Assembly (NCBI GenBank): GCA_905339165.1
Contig: CAJPFH010000005.1
Span: forward strand, 62,001-126,000
Source of the DNA: Flavobacteriales bacterium
Lineage (GTDB): Bacteria; Bacteroidota; Bacteroidia; Flavobacteriales_E; Vicingaceae
Direction of reading: 5' to 3'
DNA length: 64,000 nt
The notes beneath the pieces were generated by a model. It saw only the letters and a program-made list of their open reading frames with translations. It did not search any database and had not been told where the DNA came from. This document shows positions 45,740 to 53,229 of the stretch, one piece after another. The position numbers and the translations under genes were made by a program. Position 1 is the first letter of the stretch. Each line of letters starts with the position of its first letter.

Positions 45740-48597
45740 TCCTTTATCATTTTAACACAATCCTCACTCACAAATTCCTTTTTGTTTTTCACACATTTGG
45801 GTAGTCCAGGGCTTTGTACTTCCTCTCCATTTTCAATTTTTGTAGCAACTTCAAAATTTAGTTCCAATAATTGAGTGAGTAAATCTTTTCGCTTTCCAAA
45901 ACCATAAGCAGCCAATACAGCATCATCCAGTTTTTGATGTAAATTTTTTAATGGATTTGAGCCGGGTTCTTCTAATATTCGATAAACATCACGTAAAGTA
46001 AAATTATGATTCATCATTATTTCATTTCGTTTATCCCTCAACTCTTTGGCTGCATTGGCAACTTTTTTAACATCATTTATTGTGGGATTTTGTGGAAACG
46101 GAAAAGTGTCCCAAACTGTATTGGTTGTATATCTAAAATCTCCCTTTAATGTTGAGCAATTTGCCTTCCACCATTCCCAATGTGCAGAAGACTGAATTAT
46201 TCCAAAAGTATAATCATCCTCAAAAGGAAACACCATTAAGGCTGCATTAGGATTTATTTCCGTAGAAATAAATTCAAAAGTTGCTCGTTTTGAAACCTGA
46301 GGTACTGAAATAAATCTTTTTAAGAAACTAATAGCTAATAACATATCTTCTCGTCCATAGGAAAGCTTCCACCATTTGTTATAAAAATTGATGTGGTGTT
46401 TATTCACTTTTGCATTTGGATTCTTTTCAAGTGCAGATTTGTTTTCAGCTTCTTGTTCTTTGGCTCTCGCTTCTCTTTCAGGTAAAACAGTTTGTTTAAT
46501 TATTTCGTAAGGCTCTTTGTAACTGGCAGCTTCTATTACATCCATCAGCGTAAAATCAATTACATACCTATCGGGCTGACTTCTCTTTTTACCAACCAAC
46601 ACATCGCCTATCAAAAATGGCTTAACAACATTTGCGTTTCTGCTATCCTTTTGAATTAATTCCTTTCCCTTCGTAGTTGAAAGTAAGAATCCCTTGTGTC
46701 CATGAGTTTGACCTTGAAAAACAGATTTAGGATTTTTATTACATTCCAGTACTTTAGATTTGCTTACATCAATTTCAATAGTCAAACTACTGTTAATTGT
46801 ATCAACGATATATTCTATTTGTTCGCCTTTGCTATCTTCAATGTATAGTTTCTTTTTTCCTTCATAATCTCCTTTTCTCCAATTGACAATGGAAACAAAA
46901 ACAACTGCATCTCCAGACCATGGTTGAGATGAAATGGCGTTAAAAATAACTCCACCATTATTTACAATGTAATCTAAACTCCCTTCTCGGCTGTAATTTT
47001 GCCGAATGGTATTTGTACCCACCAATCCGGCATAACCTCCTTCTTTTAATTCTTTATGTGCTTTGTAATACCAATATACACAGTAGTCTGCTCTGCCCGG
47101 AACTTCTTCATAAGCACCCCAAAGTTTATTCATGTACTCAATACCATATTCTTCCTGCATTTTGTTTTTGCTTTGATATGGCGGATTTCCTATGATAACG
47201 TCAGCACTTTTCCACTCTGTAAATAATGCATCTGAAAATAGAATATTATCATTCATATTGTCCAAAGGCAAAGTTTCTTCCATGTGAAAACCAAGCCCAA
47301 TTTGCATAGTATCTACCCAATCTTTGGTTTCTTTTATAGCAATTTCTTTAGCCAACATAAGGGTTACTTTTGCTAACTCAACAGCAAACGGATTGTAATC
47401 TATACCATGAAACTGTTTTATACTCACAATGGATTGCGTTCCGATTTCTCCTGCACTTTTTGGAAAATCAACATGTATTTTATTCAGCAATTCCATTTCA
47501 ATCCGCTTCAATTCTCGAAATGCCACATACAAAAAGTTTCCGCTGCCACAGGCAGGGTCTAAAACTTTAAATTCAGCAATATCCTTTCTCAATTGCTTCA
47601 TGTCAGCAAGTGTTTTAGCTTTTGCTATTTTTTCTCGCCAAGGTTGTATAATGGTAGGGTGAACAATTTTTAAAATATCTAATTCAGTTGTAAAGTGTGC
47701 TCCAAAAGCATGTCGGGCTTCTTTTCCCATACTGCTTTGAAAAATAGTACCGAAAATAGCAGGGTTTACTTTGTTCCATTTTTGGGATGCTGCTTTATGT
47801 AGTTTGGCTAATTCATCATCAGTTAACTCCATTGCCTCAGGTTGTGCAAATAAACCTCCGTTAAAATATTGCACATCTTTAAACCGTCCACCTCTTGCTT
47901 GTGCTTTTGTATTCATTTGCTGAAACAACGCTTGTATTAGGTCATAAGCATTGCCCTGTCCATTTTTACAATCCAACAAAATTTGAGTAAAAATATCTTT
48001 TGGTAACAATTGGTAATCTTCCGCAAACATGGTAAAGATGGATTGCAAGATGAAACGCTGAGCACGTTCACTATCTTCTCCCCTAGCAATTAAGGAATTA
48101 AAAACCTTTGCAACTAAATCGGCTGTTTCTCGGGTAACTTCTTCAAGGTTATTCTCGAATACAGGAGTTGCCGCCTTCGGGTACATAAAGTTAAAGGCTG
48201 TGTAACGGTCTGGTAAGTCTTTAATCTTAATGCGGTCGAGCGGTTCATCTTGTATAGCAAAATCATAAATAATAAACTCATTGAAATTGCAGAGAATTGA
48301 ATATTTTGGCTGATTAGGTCTTAATTTCCACCAATAATCAAAAATCTGGCTACGGTGGCTTTGGAGTTGAGCTCCTTTTTTCTTCATTTCAATAAGAACA
48401 CGTTCACCCCAAAGCAAATCAGCAAATCGTGTATTCTTTTTTGATTTTACTCTAAATTCTAAAGTTGCACCTGCTTCTTTATATCCTTCATGTCCGAACG
48501 CCTGAAAAAGTCTATCGCAAAATACTTGTGCCTCTCCTTTTTCATCACCATCTAAAGTGGCAACATATTTTACAAATTGTTCAACTTTTTCTTTCAT
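45736..48597 (-). CDS. MmeI-like type IIL restriction-modification enzyme
   Basis: This 953-residue single-chain enzyme combines cleavage, methylation and recognition. The N-terminal nuclease site is D60-x9-E70-x-K72 (FADLLWGERVLIEMK), the same spacing as MmeI. After a helical connector comes an N6-adenine methyltransferase with motif I DPACGSGNF (347-355) and NPPY (471-474), then a target-recognition region (about 600-850, with FPFPQ) and a helical tail. MmeI itself is 919 residues. BREX PglX is longer and lacks this N-terminal D-ExK site. The start lies 17 nt inside the XRE gene and the stop overlaps the NACHT start. Confidence 0.87.
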   Translation of the reverse strand: MKEKVEQFVKYVATLDGDEKGEAQVFCDRLFQAFGHEGYKEAGATLEFRVKSKKNTRFADLLWGERVLIEMKKKGAQLQSHRSQIFDYWWKLRPNQPKYSILCNFNEFIIYDFAIQDEPLDRIKIKDLPDRYTAFNFMYPKAATPVFENNLEEVTRETADLVAKVFNSLIARGEDSERAQRFILQSIFTMFAEDYQLLPKDIFTQILLDCKNGQGNAYDLIQALFQQMNTKAQARGGRFKDVQYFNGGLFAQPEAMELTDDELAKLHKAASQKWNKVNPAIFGTIFQSSMGKEARHAFGAHFTTELDILKIVHPTIIQPWREKIAKAKTLADMKQLRKDIAEFKVLDPACGSGNFLYVAFRELKRIEMELLNKIHVDFPKSAGEIGTQSIVSIKQFHGIDYNPFAVELAKVTLMLAKEIAIKETKDWVDTMQIGLGFHMEETLPLDNMNDNILFSDALFTEWKSADVIIGNPPYQSKNKMQEEYGIEYMNKLWGAYEEVPGRADYCVYWYYKAHKELKEGGYAGLVGTNTIRQNYSREGSLDYIVNNGGVIFNAISSQPWSGDAVVFVSIVNWRKGDYEGKKKLYIEDSKGEQIEYIVDTINSSLTIEIDVSKSKVLECNKNPKSVFQGQTHGHKGFLLSTTKGKELIQKDSRNANVVKPFLIGDVLVGKKRSQPDRYVIDFTLMDVIEAASYKEPYEIIKQTVLPEREARAKEQEAENKSALEKNPNAKVNKHHINFYNKWWKLSYGREDMLLAISFLKRFISVPQVSKRATFEFISTEINPNAALMVFPFEDDYTFGIIQSSAHWEWWKANCSTLKGDFRYTTNTVWDTFPFPQNPTINDVKKVANAAKELRDKRNEIMMNHNFTLRDVYRILEEPGSNPLKNLHQKLDDAVLAAYGFGKRKDLLTQLLELNFEVATKIENGEEVQSPGLPKCVKNKKEFVSEDCVKMIKE

Positions 48598-48787
48598 TCG
48601 CTTTTTCTATTAAAAGGTCTTTTGCATTTACTTCAAGGATTTCAGCAATTCTATACAGAATTTCCAAACTAGGTTGCGTTCTGTTTTGCACATAAGAGTT
48701 AACCATATTAAAACTTTTACCCAACTTTTCGGCTAACCAAACTTGTTTAATCCCCTTTTCTTCCAGTACTTCTTTGATGCGGTTCAT
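48581..48787 (-). CDS. XRE/Cro-type controller of the island operon
   Basis: The 68-residue protein is one helix-turn-helix domain: IKQVWLAEKLGKSFNMVNSYVQNRTQPSLEILYRIAEILEV. It resembles the C-proteins that time expression of restriction-modification genes. It is the first gene of the minus-strand operon and overlaps the restriction enzyme start by 17 nt. A 15-bp palindrome directly upstream of its start (48790-48804) is a good candidate for autoregulation. Confidence 0.88.
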   Translation of the reverse strand: MNRIKEVLEEKGIKQVWLAEKLGKSFNMVNSYVQNRTQPSLEILYRIAEILEVNAKDLLIEKANERKS

Positions 48788-48789
48788 TG

Positions 48790-48804
48790 CTTCAATTTTT
48801 GAAG
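48790..48804. promoter_or_regulatory. candidate controller operator (palindrome)
   Basis: CTTCAA, 3 nt, TTGAAG is a perfect 6-bp inverted repeat 2 nt upstream of the XRE start codon, downstream of the likely -7 element. A matching half-site TTGAAG occurs at 48875-48880 next to the divergent promoter. The position suits an HTH dimer that represses both promoters; binding is inference. Confidence 0.45.
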
Positions 48805-48806
48805 TG

Positions 48807-48814
48807 GAAAAGTA
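48807..48814 (-). promoter_or_regulatory. likely -7 element of the defence operon
   Basis: On the minus strand this reads TACTTTTC, 7 of 8 matches to TAnnTTTG, 19 nt before the XRE ATG. The candidate operator lies between it and the start codon. Confidence 0.4.
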
Positions 48815-48869
48815 CAGCTAAATTTTTAATTTATCTCGAAATTTAAGATGTTTTTTCAAAATCAAGTCG

Positions 48870-48877
48870 TACATTTG
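48870..48877 (+). promoter_or_regulatory. promoter -7 element of the divergent gene pair
   Basis: TACATTTG, a perfect TAnnTTTG box, ends 4 nt before the ATG at 48882, which predicts a leaderless or nearly leaderless transcript. It overlaps a TTGAAG half-site also found in the controller palindrome. Confidence 0.5.
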
Positions 48878-48881
48878 AAGC

Positions 48882-49511
48882 ATGACAAGAAAGACATTTA
48901 CTATTAATAGCAATGAGGAAAAAAGCCTTGATGCTTTAGGGATTAATAAAATATCAATTAAAAGAATTTCTTCTAATTCTGATATTCATTCTCTTTTTTC
49001 CCCAATTGAAGTAACTATTAGTAAGCCTACTGGTGAAATCAAGAAGTGGTATATTCATGCTACAACTTATTTTTCAAATACAAAACCAGGAATCATTACA
49101 GATATTGAAATGAATGAGATTATTACTTCATGTCAAAATGCGGTTCTTAAAATTAATAATACAATGGAACATGCTCCATTTGTATTAACTATTGAATATG
49201 AAGAATTGCTTGATTTAATAGATGTTCTGGTAATCTATGTTAATAATCAGTCAGAAGGAAGGACGTATAGTCTTCATCCTTCTAGCAAACTAGAATTAAT
49301 GTCAAAATTTCCTGATGCAAAACCAGTTGGTCAACTTTACACATCTTACGAGAATGAACAGCTTTTTCAAATGCAACATGGGGATATTCTAAGACCATTT
49401 GTTCAAGGAATTACAAATCTTACTGATAAAGAGTTATTACGAATAGGCAGAGTAGATTTTATTGATTCTAGAACAAATGAGCTATTAAGACAAATGACTT
49501 TTGACTTATGA
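48882..49511 (+). CDS. island protein of unknown family, 209 residues
   Basis: I do not recognise this protein. It is soluble, with no signal peptide or membrane segment, and mixes strands (PIEVTISKPTGEIKKWYIHA) with helices (EMNEIITSCQNAVLKIN, ELLDLIDVLVIYV). It is transcribed away from the controller/restriction operon, and its stop overlaps the next gene, a PD-(D/E)XK nuclease, by 4 nt (ATGA), so the two likely act together. It could be a nuclease partner, inhibitor or antitoxin; that is inference. Confidence 0.75.
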   Translation: MTRKTFTINSNEEKSLDALGINKISIKRISSNSDIHSLFSPIEVTISKPTGEIKKWYIHATTYFSNTKPGIITDIEMNEIITSCQNAVLKINNTMEHAPFVLTIEYEELLDLIDVLVIYVNNQSEGRTYSLHPSSKLELMSKFPDAKPVGQLYTSYENEQLFQMQHGDILRPFVQGITNLTDKELLRIGRVDFIDSRTNELLRQMTFDL

Positions 49512-49984
49512 GCAAAATGCAAAACTTATATTTAGGTCAAGCTGGTCATTTGCTCGTAATGTCAGAACTATTATACAGGGGTTGGAATGTTGCAATACCT
49601 CAAGTCGATAGAGGTGATGATATTTTTGTTGTTAAAGATGCTAATGGTGACCTTAAAAGAGTTCAGGTGAAAACTGCGGAAGGGAAAAAACGGTTAAAAG
49701 GTTATTCAGCAAAGTATAATTTGCGAATGGACCAACTACAAACTCCATTTACTCCAGATGTTCATTATGTCTTTGTTATGAGAAAAGATGATGGTTGGAA
49801 CAAATTTATTGTTATAGATAGAAGTGTCTTATTTAATCACCGCATAATTGATAAAGTTGGTTATGAGAAAGATGGAACTCTTCAACTTCAAATCAGCATT
49901 CATGATAATACTTCCAAGTGTTCCAAAGTTGATTTCTCAAAATATCTGAACGATTGGAGTAAATTTCCAGTTATAAATCATTAA
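49508..49984 (+). CDS. small PD-(D/E)XK endonuclease-like protein
   Basis: The 158-residue protein has the layout of the DUF4365-like nuclease group: helix with Glu20 (LLVMSELLYRGWNVA), strand with an acidic pair (VDRGDDIFVV, 33-42), then the strand RVQVKT with Q53-x-K55, the (E/Q)xK motif, and later strands VHYVFVMRKDD and KFIVIDRSVLF. The catalytic residues appear intact, unlike the related-looking protein at 41020-41508. It is coupled to the unknown gene before it. Substrate and role (restriction or abortive nuclease) are unknown. Confidence 0.65.
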   Translation: MSKMQNLYLGQAGHLLVMSELLYRGWNVAIPQVDRGDDIFVVKDANGDLKRVQVKTAEGKKRLKGYSAKYNLRMDQLQTPFTPDVHYVFVMRKDDGWNKFIVIDRSVLFNHRIIDKVGYEKDGTLQLQISIHDNTSKCSKVDFSKYLNDWSKFPVINH

Positions 49985-50012
49985 CATATTAAGGCAAAGT
50001 TAGATGATTTGG

Positions 50013-50089
50013 GCGTGCCCCAAAGGGTCGGGCTATTCGCTATATCTTTCTGTGAAAAACAGAAAGGATGCCGCTTCTATCCCTCACGC
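50013..50089. repeat. structured intergenic element with nested hairpins
   Basis: GCGTG at 50013-50017 pairs with CACGC at 50085-50089; inside, CTTTCTG and CAGAAAG (50046-50066) form a clean 7-bp hairpin, and a GGG/CCC pairing lies near the 5' end (TTTGGG, CCCAAA at 50008-50024). I recall similar GGGCGT...GGGTCGGGCT...ATCCCTCACGC sequences scattered in other Bacteroidota genomes; this memory is unverified. It may be a repeated extragenic element marking the island edge. Confidence 0.45.
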
Positions 50090-50286
50090 AGCTAAAAAAT
50101 AAGTAAAGCAAAAAGACTTTACCCATTTTTTGCTAAAAGAAAGCGGTATGTAAGAGTTGCTAATTTGCTTAAATTGGAGTGAAACGGAAATCATGAACTC
50201 CTATTTAAAAAAATAGAAAAGTGTGAATAAATGAACCGCAAATTACCAACCCTTACATGAATTTTTTTAATAATTTTTTTTTGCCC

Positions 50287-50312
50287 TTTTTAAAGAATTA
50301 ATTCTTTAAAAA
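50287..50312. terminator. 26-bp palindrome, possible bidirectional terminator
   Basis: TTTTTAAAGAATT and AATTCTTTAAAAA form a perfect palindrome between the island nuclease and the convergent MOSC gene. It is all A/T apart from one G/C pair per arm, so it may be a weak terminator or chance A/T structure. Confidence 0.4.
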
Positions 50313-50369
50313 CCTAAGCTATATTAACATAATGCAATCCATTATATGACATTTTAGAGAATTTTAATT

Positions 50370-50807
50370 CTATGTAATTCTCACATAATCCCCCTCAGAA
50401 ACAACGCCTTCTGTAATTACTTTGGCATACACACCAGCTCTAAAATCTCTAGATAATACTTCTTTTAAACCTATATAAACTTCGTTAAATTCATCGGAAG
50501 GTATTATTTTTCCGGTAATCTCTATTTTAAAATTACCGATGGTTAGCATTTTTCCAATACTACTTTTTAAATCGACACCTCGCAATAACAAATTAGCATT
50601 TGTTTTGGTCCAGTGTAACTTCTGTCCCAAATCGTTGCAGACATCATTCCATGCTTCTTCTGATAGAATCAATATTTGTTTTTCCGTATCTAGTTTACTC
50701 CTAAAATCATCGGCTATACCAAATCTAAAAGAAACTTTTGCCGAAGCATATACGGTTATATCCCCTGTGGGCCGACTGATTCCGGCTATTCCTATTACTT
50801 TTCCCAT
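50370..50807 (-). CDS. MOSC domain-containing protein
   Basis: The 145-residue protein shows the MOSC pattern: LHWTKTNANLLLRGVDL, then IGKMLTIGNFKIEITGKIIP and DFRAGVYAKVITEGVVSEGDYV. MOSC proteins carry sulfur or act on molybdenum-cofactor-linked reductions such as N-hydroxylated compounds. The conserved Cys that usually follows the EITG strand (PC) is replaced here (IPSDEF), so the sulfur chemistry may be altered or absent. It is the first ordinary gene right of the island. Confidence 0.82.
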   Translation of the reverse strand: MGKVIGIAGISRPTGDITVYASAKVSFRFGIADDFRSKLDTEKQILILSEEAWNDVCNDLGQKLHWTKTNANLLLRGVDLKSSIGKMLTIGNFKIEITGKIIPSDEFNEVYIGLKEVLSRDFRAGVYAKVITEGVVSEGDYVRIT

Positions 50808-50847
50808 GTTTCAAAACTACGTATTTTATAGTATTTAATTTTTACTA

Positions 50848-50876
50848 TTTGTGCAAATGAGTAAAATGTATCTTTG
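50848..50876 (+). promoter_or_regulatory. Bacteroidota-type promoter of dapD
   Basis: TTTG at 50848-50851 and TATCTTTG at 50869-50876, 17 nt apart, match both consensus boxes exactly. The dapD ATG follows 19 nt after the -7 box. It is the best promoter match in the window. Confidence 0.7.
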
Positions 50877-50895
50877 TATCAAAATATAAATTAAA

Positions 50896-51714
50896 ATGAC
50901 AGAATTAAGAGCCCAAATAGAAAACGCATGGGATCATCGCGAATTGCTTAAAGACTCTAAAATACAGATGGCTATACATGAGGTTATCGAAAAACTAGAG
51001 AAAGGTTCTATAAGGGTGGCCGAGCCGGCAAGCGATGGTTCTTGGATGGTAAATGAATGGATAAAAAAAGCAGTGGTAATGTACTTTCCTATACAAAAAA
51101 TGGAAACTCTGCATGCCGGCCCTCTTGAATTTTATGATAAAATGAAATTAAAATCAAATTATGCAGCATTAGGAATTCGTGTTGTGCCTCATGCAGTGGC
51201 TCGTTATGGGGCATTTATTGCCTCGGGGGTTATTTTAATGCCATCGTATGTAAATATTGGTGCATATGTAGATAGTGGCACCATGGTAGATACATGGGCC
51301 ACCGTAGGCTCTTGTGCTCAGATTGGAAAAAATGTGCATTTAAGCGGAGGGGTTGGAATTGGTGGCGTACTAGAACCTTTACAGGCAGCTCCGGTTATTA
51401 TAGAAGATAACTGTTTTATTGGTTCGAGATGTATTGTAGTAGAAGGTGTAAGAGTTAGAAAAGAAGCTGTGTTAGGGGCGAATGTGGTGCTTACCCAGTC
51501 TACCAAAATAATTGATGTTACAGGGAATTATCCTGTTGAATACAAATCCGAAGTTCCGGAACGGTCGGTTGTTATACCGGGTTCCTACACCAAAAAATTT
51601 ATGGCTGGCGAGTTTCAAGTACCTTGTGCTTTGATTATTGGACAACGCAAACCAAGTACCGATTTAAAAACATCTTTAAACAATGCATTACGCGAGTATA
51701 ATGTTGCGGTGTAA
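50896..51714 (+). CDS. dapD: tetrahydrodipicolinate N-succinyltransferase
   Basis: DapD succinylates tetrahydrodipicolinate in lysine and meso-diaminopimelate synthesis. Markers: MTELRAQIENAWDHRELL and EPASDGSWMVNEWIKKAV at the N-terminus, the left-handed beta-helix of hexapeptide repeats (PSYVNIGAYVDSGTMVDTWATVGSCAQIGKNVHLSGGVGIGGVLEP covers several turns) and the C-terminal VPCALIIGQRK. Length 272 is standard. Confidence 0.96.
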   Translation: MTELRAQIENAWDHRELLKDSKIQMAIHEVIEKLEKGSIRVAEPASDGSWMVNEWIKKAVVMYFPIQKMETLHAGPLEFYDKMKLKSNYAALGIRVVPHAVARYGAFIASGVILMPSYVNIGAYVDSGTMVDTWATVGSCAQIGKNVHLSGGVGIGGVLEPLQAAPVIIEDNCFIGSRCIVVEGVRVRKEAVLGANVVLTQSTKIIDVTGNYPVEYKSEVPERSVVIPGSYTKKFMAGEFQVPCALIIGQRKPSTDLKTSLNNALREYNVAV

Positions 51715-52707
51715 ATGAAAAAAGTGTTAATTATACAAACTTCTTATTTAGGTGATGTTATTTTAGCCACTCCTTTAATCGAGAAACTAAAGAGAAAATA
51801 CCCCTCACTCAAAATTGATTTTTTACTGAGAAAAGGAAATGAAAATTTGCTCGAAAATCATCCACATATCAATGAGCTTATCATTTGGGATAAACAAAAA
51901 AACAAGTACCAACATCTTAAAAAAGTTTCTCAGCAAGTACACCAAAACCACTATGATGCAGTTTTTAATTTACATCGCTTCGCTTCCTCGGGTTTAATTA
52001 CCGCTTTTTCGGGAGCTAAACACAAAATAGGATTCGATAAAAATCCATTATCTTTTTTATATACCGTAAAAGTAAAACACGATTTAGAAAATAATAAACA
52101 TGAGGTAGAGAGGAATATTGCACTTTTAAAAGGGTTTACCGATACTCTTTTAGAAAGGCCTGCACTATACCCTTCAGTAAATGACTATAAAAATATAGAG
52201 CCGTTTACTACGAATTCATTTATTTGCATCGCTCCCGGGTCTGTTTGGTTTACTAAACAACTTCCTAAAGAAAAATGGATTGAACTGATAAGTTTAACCC
52301 AGAATTCTTATACTATAATTTTTATAGGATCTGCAAACGATTCCTCTCTTTCCGAAAAAATCATTTCCGAAAGTCAACCCAATAAATTTATAAATCTTTG
52401 CGGAAAACTCTCTCTCTTAGAATCGGCCGCTCTTATGCACCATGCAAAAATGAATTACGTAAATGATTCGGCTCCTTTGCATATTGCCTCGGCAATGAAT
52501 GCCCCTGTTACTGCTTTTTTCTGTTCTACCCTACCCTCCTTTGGTTTTGGTCCTCTATCTGACAATTGTAAGACAGCAGAAATTTCAACGTCTTTACCTT
52601 GCCGGCCTTGTGGTTTACATGGTAAATCCGAGTGCCCCGAAAAACATTTTAAATGTGGCAAAGAAATAAATGTAAAGGAATTTGCATTAGTTCACAATGC
52701 TTCCTAG
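51715..52707 (+). CDS. GT9-family heptosyltransferase-like protein
   Basis: The 330-residue protein resembles ADP-heptose:LPS heptosyltransferases, which build the inner LPS core: IIQTSYLGDVILATPLIEKLK at the N-terminus, APGSVWFTKQLPKEKW (donor-binding), LCGKLSLLESAALM and NDSAPLHIASAMNAPVTAFF. A Cys-rich tail (CRPCGLHGKSECPEKHFKCG) is typical of this family in Bacteroidota. It starts on the base after dapD stops. Its end overlaps the convergent yfiR-like gene by 21 nt. Confidence 0.88.
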   Translation: MKKVLIIQTSYLGDVILATPLIEKLKRKYPSLKIDFLLRKGNENLLENHPHINELIIWDKQKNKYQHLKKVSQQVHQNHYDAVFNLHRFASSGLITAFSGAKHKIGFDKNPLSFLYTVKVKHDLENNKHEVERNIALLKGFTDTLLERPALYPSVNDYKNIEPFTTNSFICIAPGSVWFTKQLPKEKWIELISLTQNSYTIIFIGSANDSSLSEKIISESQPNKFINLCGKLSLLESAALMHHAKMNYVNDSAPLHIASAMNAPVTAFFCSTLPSFGFGPLSDNCKTAEISTSLPCRPCGLHGKSECPEKHFKCGKEINVKEFALVHNAS

Positions 52708-53229
52708 TGCTAGTAGGGAGTTGGCTATTTTTAGATTATGATTTTCCAGCACCTTTTTATTTACATCAAAATGGAGTGCATCGTTTTCTAAAGTAACAAA
52801 GCTAAGTGCAGCACCTTTTTTAGCTAAGCCTTCTCTTTCGCCAATTAATAGAACGGGTTTATTTTTATATTTTTCTTTTAAAATTTTAATACTGCTGCTT
52901 TTGTGCGAACATATATAGATGAGGTTACAATCAATAACGCTCTCTGCATCGGCATACTGTTTTACAACCATTCTTTTTCCGCGTATTCTTTTGTTCTGAG
53001 AAAGATATTGCAATTCTTTAAGCACTGGAGAATCGCCTATCACCGCAATCTTAAAATCTTCTTCAGGATTCAAGTCCGGCCAATCTATGTACTTAATAAA
53101 ATTATATACAAACAGTGAATATGATTTGTAATTTACTTCTTGAGCAGTTGTTTCTTTACAAACAGAAAATAGAAGTATTATAAAAAATGCCAGTAAATAA
53201 AAGGGGGTTATATTTAGGCGTCTAATCAT
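52687..53229 (-). CDS. YfiR family (DUF4154) periplasmic protein
   Basis: The 180-residue protein has a signal peptide (about 1-29) and the DUF4154 core: YSLFVYNFIKYIDWP, FKIAVIGDSPVLKEL, CNLIYICSHKSSSIK, KPVLLIGEREGLAKKGAALSFV and HFDVNKKVLENHNLKIANSLLALGSIV. In Pseudomonas, YfiR represses a diguanylate cyclase from the periplasm. Here it overlaps the TonB-receptor gene by 4 nt; no GGDEF or kinase gene is adjacent. Confidence 0.85.
   Translation of the reverse strand: MIRRLNITPFYLLAFFIILLFSVCKETTAQEVNYKSYSLFVYNFIKYIDWPDLNPEEDFKIAVIGDSPVLKELQYLSQNKRIRGKRMVVKQYADAESVIDCNLIYICSHKSSSIKILKEKYKNKPVLLIGEREGLAKKGAALSFVTLENDALHFDVNKKVLENHNLKIANSLLALGSIVN

Larger units (their letters stand above)
49985..50369. 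other. 385-nt non-coding right flank of the island
   Basis: No gene is visible. It contains a structured element (50013-50089), followed by about 200 nt of A/T-rich sequence with no clear feature, and a 26-bp palindrome (50287-50312) before the convergent MOSC gene. Confidence 0.55.

Noticed and set aside
45736-48597. BREX-type PglX methyltransferase
   Set aside because: The N-terminal D-x9-ExK nuclease site and the 953-residue length fit MmeI-like enzymes, and no brxA, brxB, brxC, pglZ or brxL gene is nearby.
39489-50333. A 10-bp direct repeat, TTAACATAAT, at 39489-39498 and 50324-50333 as island attachment sites
   Set aside because: A 10-mer match between two A/T-rich flanks is quite likely by chance, and no integrase or tRNA is present to support site-specific insertion.
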